Shown in pieces: positions 1 through 13,400 of a stretch of 64,000 nt of DNA. The notes below the pieces were generated by a model. It made no database searches. It was given only the letters and a program-made list of their open reading frames with translations, and had not been told where the DNA came from. Every line of letters starts with the position of its first letter. Position 1 is the stretch's first letter. The DNA is taken from NCBI GenBank assembly GCA_019914945.1, contig CM034106.1:1178001-1242000 (forward strand). The letters run 5' to 3'. The DNA comes from Typha latifolia. Its lineage: Eukaryota > Streptophyta > Magnoliopsida > Poales > Typhaceae. A program made the translations under genes and the position numbers.

Positions 1-338
1 TCCGCCGTTCCCGTCTGAGTTCCAAAGAAGATAGTGACCTTCTTCCTGCTGTCATCCACCTCTGACTCCGGCTCCGGCTCAGTCTTCACCGCTAGTGGCC
101 GCGGCGGCTCCGCCGCCTTGCTCGGCTTGCTCCCCGAGCGCCGCCACAGGAAGAGAACAACACATCCGACAAGCACGGCAATCGAGGTGGTGAGCAGCAG
201 CAGGATCTCCCGGCTTTCTGCGATCGCCGCCGCGCCGGACTCCGGCGACACCCCGTCGCCGCCGCCGATGAGCTGCTTCCCCGTTAGGATCGCCGTCAGG
301 AGATCGAGCGGCGAGGGTTTCATCGATCCGGACTCCAT
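1..338 (-). CDS. CPR2 (ATR2-like): NADPH-cytochrome P450 reductase, class II, first exon (partial)
   Basis: This is the N-terminal 112 codons of the ER-anchored flavoprotein that passes electrons from NADPH through FAD and FMN to microsomal cytochrome P450s. The ATG is at 338-336 and the frame stays open to the window edge, ending in the FMN-phosphate-binding motif FFGTQTGTA (about residues 104-112). A hydrophobic anchor spans about residues 45-65 (LLLLTTSIAVLVGCVVLFLW) and is followed by basic WRRSGS. The long acidic/Ser N-terminus and the TTSIAVLVGC...WRRSGS segment match Arabidopsis ATR2 (class II) better than ATR1. The FMN, FAD and NADPH domains lie beyond the left edge. A second in-frame Met at residue 6 is a possible alternative start. 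The exon is much more GC-rich than the DNA upstream. Family assignment is sure; class II is likely. Confidence 0.93.
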   Translation of the reverse strand, partial: MESGSMKPSPLDLLTAILTGKQLIGGGDGVSPESGAAAIAESREILLLLTTSIAVLVGCVVLFLWRRSGSKPSKAAEPPRPLAVKTEPEPESEVDDSRKKVTIFFGTQTGTA

Positions 339-398
339 CGTCTCCGATCGCGGCGGCCGATTCGATCGAGGCGATGGGATCGAAGCCTTCGACCTCCC

Positions 399-431
399 CC
401 TCTCTCTCTCTCTCTCCCTCTCCCCCCTCTT
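399..431 (+). repeat. (CT)n microsatellite in the P450 reductase leader
   Basis: A CT-rich run lies 60-95 bases upstream of the reductase ATG. It reads as GA repeats in the transcript, so it probably lies in the 5' UTR. (GA)n or (CT)n leaders are common in plant genes. Confidence 0.7.
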
Positions 432-619
432 CTTGTACTCTTTCGTGGTTTGGGTTTAGATGGGGGGAGTTGGGCGATTTGGTGGGAGAGGAGAGCGAGA
501 GCGACAGCGCGAGAGAGAAAAGGCGTGGGGTTTTATTGCCGGCTTCGCTCACCAAACTCGAGTTCTCGAAGTCAGTCACACCACCTACTCCCCGGTATAA
601 AACCACTCAAAGGGGTACC

Positions 620-2217
620 TAATTACCAAACTACCCCCATCATGCCATTTGGATGCGGAATAATAAATCCTAAATCTCACGAGTTTTTTTTTTGACTAAA
701 CTACCCCTCTCTTAGAAACTTATTTCTCCAAATAGATCCTATTCAATCTTAATACCAAGATGGGTATAGACACACTGCAACGCTACATAAAACGCTCAAA
801 GTTTTATCCAAGCAAAAATATTATATTAGAAACGCTCAACATTTTATTAGAAAAAAAATAAAATTTAAATTTAAAGGATCTATAAATTTTCTTTTTGTAA
901 TTCTAAAAGTAGTTGGGAATGGTTACTGTTTAACTTTTTTTATATCTTTACAACTATATATTTTATAACTAAAATAGATAATCAAGCAAGCATAAAGTTA
1001 TAACGCTACAAATTTTTTATATTTTATCTCTGTCGGTCTCGTTTAGTATTTTTAACAATAAAACACTTAAATTTTCAATGCTTATATATATATATATATA
1101 TCCTCCTTTTCTAATAAATTGTTGAATTGTACAACGTTTTTTCTTTCAATAAATATTAGCATTCTATTTAGAAAACATTGATATGATCAGCGTTTTACTT
1201 TTGACTGGGTAAAATGTCTAACAATTTTACATTTTATTTATGACTACGGTGAAATAGATCGGGTTTGGTATTAAGTTTGGAGTATAATCCAAATTTCAAT
1301 GCTAAATATAAATTATTGGATAGAAGGAAAAAAAAAAGAGAGTGAAGAATGAGTTTAAACGGGTCATGCTAAACTAGTTTTAGAATAAACTACTATTTAG
1401 ATATTAAACTAGTTTAGTTCTTACTAAACAAATTTAAAGTTATGTCTAAACTAAGTATACACACAAATTCGGAGTATTTGACCAAACTAAGCCTCCGAAC
1501 AAATTTAAAGTTAAATTTAATTTGTATTTATTATATCTAAATTTGAATCTGTTATCTTTTTTTAATCAGATAAAGTAGGAGATGATATTAAATTAGAATA
1601 TAAAACAATAATTATAAATTAAGGAATAATTTTGTTATTTTCTAAGAAATTAATATGTTTTCTCAGCATAAAAAAGTATCCATAAGATAAGCATGGAATA
1701 AAATACCAAATATTTTTAGCCTTTTTTTCCTCTTTTGGTCAAGAGTATATAGTGGTAGCTGAAATGTCTGAAATAGATCTCTTTGGATAGTTTAAGTGTT
1801 AATTATTTCGGTTAATATATTTGAGAGGTGGCTAAATTATGCGTGATACACCCACAAATAAGGGATCTTGAAGGGTTATGCATGCACAATTTCTACTTAT
1901 TGTAATGGAGAGCATCGCCTAAACTAATTTTTTCTTTTTTTTAAAAAAATTAAAAAACTAAAAAATCAGCTAGAGATTACATATATCGCAGGCATAACTA
2001 AGCCCCATCCTATCCAACCGAAGAAGGGAGTCTAACTTCGGGGGCATTAGGGTTTCCCACTCTACTATAATCCTTAAGTAGTTTTTCTTCCGCACTTTGC
2101 AACCTAATCGACCGCTCTATTATCTTCCCTATATATATGACGATCTTTAATAATTCAACTCAACGTCCATTTCAACTATATTTTTATCTTATTTCTCTCG
2201 TGCTTCTCTCAACTCCA
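620..2217. other. Gene-free AT-rich stretch upstream of the reductase
   Basis: I see no coding exon here. The first 100 bases are probably reductase promoter. The rest is AT-rich with stop codons in all frames, and it includes a (TA)n tract at 1083-1101. No RNA gene was recognised. Confidence 0.6.
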
Positions 2218-2640
2218 TCAAGATAATTCAAGCTTCACACAGTATATAGGAGGCTCCTTAATTATAACCTCAGTCACTATTACATTCGTGCAGTCTAACT
2301 CTATTCTAATAACAATACATGCTCCTCCTGGATAGTCTTCTCTCATGAACGCCTTATTCGTTTTAATTTTGATCCAACCCTTAGAGGTAGCACTCATCCC
2401 ATTGTTATACTTTCTCCTAGAGCTCGAATTTGGCACATACTCGTGGGCAAGCTGCATAACCCTCCTCACCATTTCTCTTGGCATCCAAGGATGGTAGTAG
2501 CTATGATTGCTGAGTTTAATAAGTGCATCATGATCCAATTTCTTGTGGCAAGTAGTGGTGATCGAGTTCTTCTTATCCTTACTGGTCACTACTCCTTGCT
2601 TACCTTGTTTGTGAGTTATCTTCTGCAGCCCCGAATGCAT
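2218..2640 (-). pseudogene. Decayed RNase H-like fragment, probably from a LINE-type retroelement
   Basis: An isolated 140-codon open frame on the minus strand. Its centre reads GWIKIKTNKAF...GGACIVIR, which resembles the start of the RNase H (RVT_3) domain found at the end of plant non-LTR retrotransposon polyproteins and in related domesticated proteins. The family usually reads W.K.N.DGAF followed by GGAG.V.RD. Here the catalytic Asp of DGAF is replaced (NKAF) and the later part of the domain is not recognisable. No reverse transcriptase is seen next to it. I read it as a retroelement relic, not a functional gene. It could also be a chance open frame. Confidence 0.35.
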
Positions 2641-4212
2641 GCAGAAAGCTACTACGTCAAATACTTTGCAACCTTTGATGGGCTACCAAAATGAACGTAA
2701 AATTTTATTTTTAAGTTAGTTTGATCTCTATTAGAAAAATTTATTAAAATTATATATTTTTCCTTTATTGTCTTTATTATCGTTCATACTCTATCGTAGA
2801 GAGAGCATTTCCAGACATTAAAAGTAAAATGCAGGAAGCAAACCAATAAATATCTAATATAATATAGTGTGAATAATATAAAGGCAAAATTTGAAGTGTT
2901 TTCCATAAATTTTTCTAAAATTAACTACACTAAAGTTTCACTAGATATTAGCTTTACAAAGCTTAAGATGAAGCCAATGAGATAGTTTTGAGATGATTAT
3001 ATATATATATATATATATATACTCAAGTTAACTTGCTTTTATACTATGAAGCTGCTTTCATTCTTTTCAAATCGTTTGTTTGTTCCAAATCTTTTCAATC
3101 TTAATCTCCTTACTGATTGATTCATAAATAATATGATATCTAATAAAGAAGTGCAATATACCAAAGTCATAAATCACTAAGAAAAACAATTGAATCATTT
3201 TATGCAAAGGTAAGTCTATCTCACACCAAATTTGAGAAACTATAAACCTATTGAATTAATATTGCACCAACTTAGTCGATTGTGATATATGACCAATAAA
3301 AGTAAAAGGATTTAAATGTGATGCCAAATATTGCTTCCTTTTTCTTTGTTTTTTTCTATTAATTTCCTCTAAACTAATGTAGTGAATGAGAGGCACTCTG
3401 CTGTCCTAATTCATAGTTTTGATCACTCAACCACATGCATTATTGGAACCTAAATACAGTTAAATTATTTTCCTTTTAACATATTTGAAAATTGAACCAA
3501 TCTTTTCATATACATTAGGACATAAAAACAAACACTTCCTGTTAATTTCCCTTGGCTTATGAGACATATATTTACTTGTTTTACTGATTTTATTTAATCT
3601 AATTAAATATTTAAGTCAAAAAGTGAAATACACTAAGAATAAAAATAAGGACTAAATATGGACTAAATAACTTCTAAATGTGGGCCAACACTTCTTCAAT
3701 CATCATTTATAAATTAGACAACAACAATTATGTTAATCTTGAAGTCCAATAGCTTCATATATTCCATTTTGGACATGATCTTAATTAACGGATGTATAAA
3801 ATCGATGCATTAATATACATCAAATGGTATGCTTGATCACACATCTCCCAAGTTTCGATGGGCTTTATTGTATTTTATTTCAGACACAATTATAATCATC
3901 GGATCACATTATCGATGTGTTGATGTACATCTAATATGCAGTTGGACTGACCCCAAGGTATCGGTTCGCATCGAAATCGTGATCGTATCATAACATCATT
4001 AGAAAAGTTTGGAATTATAATTTTTGCTGCCATTTCATAAATATCAGGGGGTGGGGTAGAACAGTGATTTTGCCTAGGGGAAGTCCAACCACTAACTACT
4101 CAGTTTTAATGTCATCTTTAAATAAATAGCACATGGTTTGCATGCCCACAGTATATATATGTATTTAAATGCTTGATGAAATAAATACTATTGCTCTCTT
4201 TTTGAGGACACA
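2641..4212. other. Gene-free AT-rich stretch
   Basis: No exon, RNA gene or clear mobile element was recognised. It contains an (AT)n run at 2999-3021 and a short GC-richer patch near 3955-3995 whose TATCGG/ATCG content recalls the GCCGAT-type repeats seen in TFB1 introns. Confidence 0.5.
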
Positions 4213-4606
4213 GGTAGGAATATAAATGAGCCTAACAAGGAGCTGTAAAAGTTGACCCGACTTGATTATTTGATGTAGTAACTCAACTTTTAAATGAGTT
4301 TAAGTTTAATTTAATCGGATCTGAATCATAAACATATCAACTTGTCTAATCTGATTATTAAATGAGTCAAGTTCATATTTATTATTTTAACCTATTTATG
4401 ATCCGATCCGCTAATTCATTTATGACGTGGTAGTTTATTTATAACCTGTTAAACTTGTTCATAATCGAACTATTTATATAAATTTAAATAACTTGCATGC
4501 TATTAGATAGGACTCGGGTAATTCTTTTAATAAACATGTCATGTTTATATTTGTATTATAATAACCCGACCGAAAGCTAATTAATCCGATGTGATTGCCA
4601 CCCTAT
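4213..4606. mobile_element. Possible hAT-type MITE
   Basis: The left end reads CAGGTAGGAATA, and the right end, on the other strand, reads TAGGGTGGCAATC, a degenerate match to the TAGGGGTGGCAA-type termini of plant hAT elements. The interior has repeated short ACCCGAC, AATCCGAT and TTGACCCG-like words typical of such non-autonomous elements. No transposase and no clear 8-bp target duplication were seen. Confidence 0.35.
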
Positions 4607-5934
4607 ATATATTAAATCTAATAATTAAATTGAGATTTAATGGTTAAATCTTTGGTTCGGAAAGTTTATTATTTGACCCTAAATTGTGTGTGGTTGAGGA
4701 TGAGATTTGAATTCAAGAGCTCTGTCATTTATGCTGGTGTGGTAGAGGTTGGGCAAATAGAACCAATAATATTGTTGGGCATTCAATAGTTGCAATGAAT
4801 CATTCATTCATTCAACTTGTAAAAGTCCACTCTCTTGTTCATCATTCTCAATGTTTACATGGTTCATAAACTCCACCTATCAATTAGTACAATAACAACA
4901 ACTAATGCATCACTCGCCAAAGCCCTAACAATACTATACATGCACAAATATCGACTTTTTAAAATTAATTCACACAAATGCAACCGTTACGGAACTTTTT
5001 TGTATAATTTTTACGTATAATTTTAGAACACGACGCCTTTTATTTTATTATGTTATAATTAAATGGGTAGAAGATGTTTAAAAGTGTAATTTGAATGTCA
5101 ATACCAAAACTAAAATTTATGTAGTAAAAATTGTATAATTTTAATATATAATTTGAGGCCACAAACTCAGTTGGGAGTTTGGGTGACCGTTGATCGGTGG
5201 TTGGGACTTGTCTTTCAAATTGGTTGGTTGACTTTTTGACAATGAATGGAGCCAATGAAATATTAACACAATTACAGAGCCTAATAATAGGACATCACAT
5301 CACCATGGTTTTGATTTCTTTTTAGCATCTCTCATATGAGTATGTGTGTATATCTCTTTCCATACATTTTTAAAGAAGTTTGTGTTTAATTATTATTAAC
5401 GTCAACGATTTAACCGCACAAGTGTAAGCTCTTATAGAGATAAGATCTCTTTTAATGTTGTTTATGGTTATAATCACCATTTCTGCAAAGAAAATTGTGA
5501 ACTTAAATGGTGTTTTATTTATTCCATTGATTTTGTCAGAGAAGACATCCATAAGATAAAGAGAAACACAAGTTAATTATAGTGGAAATTATGTTAAAAT
5601 TAATGCTCCCATGCAAGAAGAGTTCTTATTCTCCTCCCTACCTCCCCCTTTCCTTCTCTTCTACTACTCCATACCCAATCTTGAGGATTTTTTTTTTTTG
5701 ACTCTTTTCCTCTATCTTCTTGTTCAAAGGCTTCTCTCTTCTCCCTCACTCTTTCTTATCTAGAGTGTTAAAATGGAGATGGTTTTCTATGAACCCCACC
5801 TCTAACCTCAAATCTATATCACCATGGGCTTTTATCTTTTTGGTTGTTGTGTTCCTCTCATTTGGAAAGCTTGTTAAGAATGTAACATTTAGGTCGCCAG
5901 TGCATGGAACTCTCTTGATGTTTCACCTTATTTG
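4607..5934. other. Gene-free stretch between the MITE-like and LTR-like remnants
   Basis: Short open frames occur but none shows a recognisable motif or splice structure. A CT/T-rich tract lies at about 5630-5760. No feature could be assigned. Confidence 0.5.
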
Positions 5935-6193
5935 ATGGTTTTCTTCCTAACGAAGATCTAGATATGTGTATGCCATTAACCAACCACGAGCACATATGAT
6001 TAAGTGTGAGCTTCTAAATATTGAGTATCATATCTGAGAGTTTAGTTCAATATTTAAAAGAGAGAATATAGATTCTTTAAGGCTTCATCTAATAGCTTAT
6101 ATTTTTGGATTGAGTTAAGAGTTTTAATATTTGTATCAAACCCTATTCAACTTGACTATGATTTCTCTATCTCTCGACAAATGGTATCAGAGC
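5935..6193 (+). mobile_element. LTR-retrotransposon remnant: LTR end plus initiator-tRNA primer-binding site
   Basis: At 6182-6193 the sequence reads TGGTATCAGAGC, the primer-binding site complementary to the 3' end of plant initiator Met-tRNA and the usual mark of Copia-type and TRIM elements just inside the 5' LTR. The DNA just upstream, ending ...CTCTCGACA two or three bases before the site, would be the LTR 3' end. The LTR start near 5935 is a guess. I see no gag/pol domains downstream and no second LTR, so this is a decayed or truncated copy or a TRIM-like element. Confidence 0.55.
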
Positions 6194-7482
6194 TAACGGT
6201 TTGACAACCCTAGAAGCAGTTTGGTGTGACCAATTTAGTAGCTCTAATAGCATACGAGCTCTTATGTATGAGTAATATTAACGCAGTAATCACAATTTGG
6301 TGTTACCGGTAGAGCTAAAAGACCTTTAGTTTGGTCCAGGCACATGACATTAGTGTGCAAGCTCGGTTACACTAAATTGAGCAAGAGTCCTAGTCTAGAA
6401 CAAGCGCATAGAATTGACGCATGAATAGATATATGTTCATGTCATGCAAAATAGAAAATTTTGACCCTAGAAGAATCAGCAATGAAAACACACCGCGAGT
6501 TGTGGGTGTAGAAGATGTTCGATTGGGATGAATGTTGGATGCAAGATGGTTCTAAAAGAAGGGAGGCATAATATGATATCAGTTAGTAAGTTCCGATAAA
6601 AAGGAATACAAATATTACTTTAATGAAGGATGTTGGAAATTTACTAAAGATGCTCTTGTAGTTGCAAGGGAAAAACAATGTCGCATAATGTACATGACAG
6701 AGTTGAAGTTGTATTAGAAAAAAAAGAGAAAAAAAAAGGTGGACAGAAAGGTCTCGCCCAAACTTACAAAGAAGCAGAGGTAGCTTGATCAATAGATAGC
6801 TCAAGATAATGCAGGGTGAGGTAGTAGTAGTACTTACTAGTGAAAAATAAGGTAGTTGTGATGGTCATGGTGGTAGGGGGGGGTGATGGCAATGGTGAGT
6901 GTAGTTGGTGTCTGGGTGAAGATGGAGATGGTGGTAGGTGAATGTAGCAATGGTGGTGGGATGGTAGTGGTGAAGCTGGCAGTAGTAACGATGGGAGAGA
7001 GAGAGAGAGAGTGATTTGTAAAGGTGCTAATTTAAATTTTGTGACACAATAACCAAATGGGAAAAGAACTATAATTATATTGCAAAAAGGCATTTGTCTC
7101 AACAACAATATATTTGTAGTTTTGATAGGTGAATTGCGTACAGATGAATTAGGTAAACCGAGAAAATTTGGATAAGCAAGACAAGTTTGATTGCTAAAAG
7201 CTATGGAAATCTAAATAGATATTTGCAGGAACAGTCCCAGTTTTTATTGTTTGGTCGCAGCCTCATCAAAAATTCGAAATTCTCTACTTTTCTAAGATGA
7301 CACAGCTGATTTACTGAGAATTTTGACTACCTTTACTTGAAACATCGTAGCCGAAATAATATATCCCTCAAGCTCATCATTGGAAAATTTACCAACAGAA
7401 ACTATCATATCATCAGCATCAAAATTTAATTACATGCATCTATAAGAATGCATAATAAGAATAGTCGTGTGATACACCTGTC
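6194..7482. other. Gene-free stretch downstream of TFB1
   Basis: This may include the internal part of the retroelement remnant and the 3' UTR of TFB1 (minus strand, just below 7483). A GGT/GAT-rich imperfect repeat spans about 6855-6990 and a short (GA)n run lies at 6997-7012. No gene was recognised. Confidence 0.5.
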
Positions 7483-10400
7483 TTATTGAACAAATCCGTT
7501 TGCTTTGTTCCCACTCTTACCTGACTTCTTCTGCTGCTCATTGTCATAGTGGCCAAAGGCAGCATCCAAGGCCTAACACATAATAGAGATCAAAGCTATG
7601 AGATTGAATGCAAGATAAAGAGGAAAATTATAGAATGAGATCAATTTTTTTTTTCTTGACGTCCCTGCACTCAGAAATATGATTTTTAAAACAATAAACA
7701 ATAAAGATGTAGTTATGGTGTTCACAGTTCTTGATTTCGAGAGCAATATTTTCAAAACCCAAGATATGGTAGCATAGAATATATACATCTCTAGGGTTCC
7801 TCCTGCTCAATAAATGCTTGACCATACATGCGCAAGCAGAAGTACGAGTTATGCTTAAAAATTGCATTGTTGCAACAGATAATACTTTTATTGATTATGT
7901 AGAAACTACCACCATGAATACCTGAAGCATTGGCTGCACAAGGAGAGAAACTTGATGCCGGAAATCGGATGGCACAGATTCCTTTATATCCTAGAAAATT
8001 TTCATGGAACAACATTAAGCTATGCCAAATTTCAACTAATATAAGCCTACTACATAAGTTCCCTGAGATCTTATGCACCAATAAGGTAATAGTATTTTTT
8101 TCTTGTTTTTTTCTTATTGTGTGTGAGAAAGGTGGGGTAAAACAATTCTAATTTATTAAGTAAAAACGAGAAGAAAAGGGTAAGATACAAGGGTAGAGGA
8201 GAAGAGAGTAGAAGTCAACAAAGGATGAAGGAGACGAGAGTGGAACATGGACCCTCCAGGACCTCCAGATCTCCAAGAGGGAGATGCAGAATCATGTGGA
8301 GGCTTTAGCTTCCATGAGTTCCCTTGTTCTGCTCCTTCCAGGGGAGATAGACTTACGATTCTGAAATTAAATTTAACAGGAGCATAGAAGATGCTCTGTT
8401 GTCTACTTTAGTTCTGTTAAACAGTTTGTCGCAAAGTATGAAAGCTGAAGCATTGAGGGCAGAGAAAAAGGTTCACGTAAGGCTCCCCACTTTTCTATTA
8501 ACAAGATCTAATGAACAACCAAACAGGTACACATAAATAAAATAAAAAATAAAAAAAAAACCAAACCTGTAGCTTTTGATATATCTGGGCCATAGCATCC
8601 TTCAACCTTTGAACCTGTAGCAGTGGCAAAAGAACCAAATTAACAGAAAAAGTTTGGAATGAGGAATATCTTCAAGGAATCTGGTTAGAATGCTCACTAA
8701 TATATGAACCTGTTTCATTACAGCTTTAGAGCTAAAGACATACAAAAGGAATCCGTTATAAAAATATGTAATTTGTTTCTAATACTTATAAGAACTTTTT
8801 CCTTGTAAGAATTGGTCAACATTTAGATTACAACTAGATACCAATGATAATGATTAGCCTAATTTGATTGCATTGTTAGTAAACATGAAATAACAATTGA
8901 CTGATAATTCACTAATGGGATAGTACTTCGAATCTGGGTAGCATTGGTTTTATTGGGATACCAAGAAGATAACACTTCTCTCCAAAATAGAAAAAGACTG
9001 ATAATTCAACAAAAAACATTAAACCCCTTGGCAAGCTATAAACACAAAATAATTAACCATATCAATCAGAAACAAGGAATCAGAATAGAGTGCTAATCTT
9101 CACGCAGATGTTTAGAAACAAGAAAATAGACCTAGTATCAGCTATTTATCAGTTTGTGGTCTTACCAAAATAATCTAAAAGAATCTATTAGATAATAGTA
9201 AAAGCAGAAGAACACTACCTTATTGTACAGGTATGCAGTTGTGATTGGATAAGATGACCAAAAATGTCGTAGTAACTCCTGAATAGATGTCCAATGCTGT
9301 AAAAAATATAGTATCTTGTAAACAGTTCCATCTAGTCAAGTACCAACGGAAAAGCGGCATAACATCTTATACAGAAAAAATGCTGCTGTTGATATCTAAT
9401 TTGCTTCTGAAAAAATCAATAATAAATGTGAAATATACACTCAGTTTTCTTGCAGAAAGATAAATGGACTTACTTAAACTAGCATCAATATTTAGTAGTT
9501 TCAAAGTCATTGTGTGCAAGAAAAATAACATAATGAAGGCATATATTCCAAAGGAATATATTTTAATTAACTAACCTTACAAAAATGACTTTACTTTTCT
9601 AATTGAATAACCACATACAACAAACCAAGAAAGAATAAAATATTCATATCCATTGGAAAGGGATAACCGAGGGCAACTCACATGCAAAAGTTCATCTTTA
9701 GTCCAATTAGGCAGCCTACCGAGGACACTCTCCTGAGGATTCTTTCCAAGATGATATCTGGTACTGGAAAGATGTTGATTCAAGCCATTGAGGACCTAGC
9801 TCATACCAGTGAGGTAGTTAGGCTTTCCTGCTCCATGCAATACAGCTGAATAGAAACTAAATTTGATACTGATAAATAAAGAACATCTGCTAAACAAAAG
9901 AAGATTAAGATAAAATATCGCAATAAGGAAATTTACTCATGTATATTAAGATGGTATTAATCTGTGACTATGACTAGAAAAATTGCACGAATTAGGATAA
10001 ATATAAGTTATTTAACATATTGTGCTCGAAGTTACTCTCTAAGATCTCACAACAATGTAACATATGATATATGCAAGTACATTTTGATTTAAACAAAGAA
10101 AGGAATTGGGTTTGAATGTAGCATATGCATCTCCAAAAATAGCATTGGGCCCTATAACCTGGTTATCATTTACCCAGCAACCGACTCATAGTGCACTCTA
10201 AGGCTAAAGTTGTTTATACTTTATACTGAAATCAACATAGCAATTAAAGGTCACTGTTAGAAATATCCAGACATCTGAGAGACAAAAGACACAACTATTA
10301 TTATTTCAGAGCAAGTACAAATTAAATAACTAAAACACAAACACATAATATTACCCTAAGAGCTGCTTCTGGTTGAACAACTGGACTTTTCAATCCTCGG

Positions 10401-13400
10401 GCTTTCACTTCGGAGATCTGCCTCATCAAATAAATATATGCTTCTTCAGTACTCAGGCTGAAATCCACGGGTTTGACTCCAGCACCACTATCACCTAATG
10501 CTTTTAGTGCATTCGGTTGTTGAGAATCAAAATACTGCCTTGGGTCCTGATGCAACTCATGCAACATAGTTACAGTTACTTGATTGGATAACAGTCACAC
10601 ATATCAAACTTTTATACCTTGATGAGAAGTGGTGCATATGGGAAGTTTATGGGATCCTGAAGATCTTCAATCTCAGTCATACGAGAAACCCTGATCTGTC
10701 GCTCCAGGTTTCCATTCTCATCTGAAATTTCAGCAGATGATTCTACAACAGACAGTTTAAAGAACCAAAGTTGAGACTTTAATAAGCTCAAGGACTGGAT
10801 AACAGGTAGATATATGAGATAAATGCATATAAGTGATTTTTAACCTTGCTTGGACCTTGCAAGTGCTTCAGCAACAGTCCTTGTGTCACCCAACTCCACA
10901 TCTGCATTCATCAGATGACAAGATTTCAGGATTGTTGCTTCATATGGGGAGTTCATAAATCAAGGGGCTGAGAAACATGAGCACAGTATTATCCAGATTC
11001 CAGAAGAATAAATGAAACATCATATTTTGTCACTGGTGTGTGCTCTTGCACCTAGTAGGCGAGGGTCTGAGCCATGACAATTCTCTACTAACAAGGGAAG
11101 GATGTGGTCCCCTCATTAGCAGAAGCATCATGTACTAGGAGACCTGTATGGTGCATGGCAAGTCGGTTACCTATTGCAAGATACAAATGACTAGATAAAA
11201 AGTGAAAAACACATGGATCCCAAAATCGGCCAATCCCGAGTCTGATTGGCTGGTTTCGGCCATATCGCCCGAATCATCTGAAACTCGGCAGTATCGGCTG
11301 AAATTAATTTTTTTAAGATTCAGGTCGAATCTAAAATATATCTAATCTAGGAGACATTAATAATCAATGTCACCAACTGCTTTCTTTTTAAATTTTTAGT
11401 TTTTACTCTTTATCTCACACACACTAACCTCTCACTCTTGCGCTTCACCGAGTTCATTTGGTGGTTGTTTCCATGAGCCCCTCTAGCTAGTCTACACTTT
11501 GGTAAACTTCGATGGGTTTTTTTCTCTTTTTTTTTCCTTCTTTCTCACCCACTTTTTTAACTCCTCTTTTCTTACTACTATAGAATAACAGTGAAGAAAG
11601 ATCTCTCTTTATGTTGTTCAGCTATAATAATTTATAAGTATAAAAATTTGTCTAATTCAAGTCAAAATTCATTATAGTTTAGAGTGAATTTTTCTTTAGT
11701 TTTTAAAGCTTATATGTGACTAATTTTTATTTCTTATTTTTCTGTTATTTATTATAAATTTTTACAAAATTTTCTGCATTTTAAATAATATTTAAAATTT
11801 TATGAAATTAAAAATAGTCTGATTGATCCGATACAGGCGGCCGATATGACCGATGCAGCCGATACGGCTGATTCGTATGTTTTTTCTAAAAGTCGATTCC
11901 GATACCAAGTTTCGGAATCTTAGGAAAATTTGCATGAGAACTCACGGTAACGGTCCAGCAAAAATCTATAACCTACCGGACCACAAGCATCTCAGGTCCA
12001 GCTACAGCAATTGGATATGCAAAGCAACAAAATACCCTTCACAGTACAGTGACTTCTTTGAAGTTCACAAAACTAGTCTGCCTCTTTTTTTTCTTCTTTT
12101 TCCCCATTTACATTACGCCTTAATTTTTCTAGCTGGACGGATCAGAACTCAAGACAAACAAGCCCATCGTATTTTAGAAAACGACCAAAGTAATTAGAGA
12201 AAAAGCACTATGTTTAAATGAGTACGGTGGTTTCCCAATAATAAAAGATAGGAATTAGCATGAGCTACTTTTACCTAATGCCCTCCCTTCAAGAACAACA
12301 GCTGCATGCCGATTAATATCCTGTGAAAGTGTCCTCTTAGCTATTTCATTCTCAGTGTCCACAATCTCCTTGCTACCATCACGAAGAATCCCATGATCCT
12401 GCAAGTCAAATCAATAGAAGACGCAAAAAAGGGAAAATTGGATCACTTCCTATGGATTCGTTGTCAACGTAAGTCAACTGATCAAGTTCTGTACATTCAG
12501 AATGGGAATTCTGTCTATCAAGTTAAAACAAAGTAATAAAATTTAAGACAACCAAAAGGATCCTAATCACAAAAATAAAAGAAATGTAGATGGACCATCT
12601 CGAATAATGCTAATAGCCTAATACAAAAAAGCTTTTCCACAATCTGCATGAGACATAATATAATGAACATACTAGGCCACGCATATGCTACTCAATGCTT
12701 TCATTTCAATGTAATTACAATTCTATTGGTCCTCACCCATGCAAGTCCTTATAGCATTTAAAACGTGCAGGGAGTCAAACATATGCATAGATTACCATGG
12801 CGCTTTCAGGTTATGAATAAAACGAAGCTCATGAAGGTCATTCCAGTGGAAAAACAAACAAAAGAAAAACAGAGAACTTCACAAGGTTGCAAGTACCAGT
12901 CCAATGACTAGTATATGAAGGTTCCTTAACACTAAGCTTCTACATTTTGTTTATGTTTCTGTTTCTACTTTCTAGTTTGACAAGCTATATATTGGTCATC
13001 GCCAGTAAAAGAAACAAAGAAAAGATGTACTTGCATCTACTTACTAAGGGAAATTTATCAAAACAACATAAATTTTGTCTTTATTATCAGTCACGCCTTA
13101 CCATGTGAGTATTTTATCATTTAACCCCTGTATTTTACTTAAAATGCCTCAAAAACATCCTGCCGTGAATTTTCTTAACGGTAAGTTATCATAGAGATGT
13201 GTTGAAGTAACTATGAATGCAAAATGACTTTAATACCTCAGTAAGAGAGGGCTGACAGAAAGAGATCTATATATTTGGCGTCAGATAACCTCAGATTACA
13301 TTTCATTAACAAATTGAGTAAATTCTTCTACACCACCTTTTCCCAAGCAAACGGAATAAATTATGAAATCAAAAGAAAATAAGTGCAGCAAAACGTGTTC

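Noticed and set aside
79..606. 175-codon minus-strand open frame overlapping the reductase first exon
   Set aside because: It is out of frame with the exon that encodes the membrane anchor and FFGTQTGTA, and its composition is Arg/Ala/Ser low complexity.
595..606. TATAAAA near 597 as a reductase TATA box
   Set aside because: It reads TATAAAA on the plus strand, opposite to the reductase, and no plus-strand gene follows.
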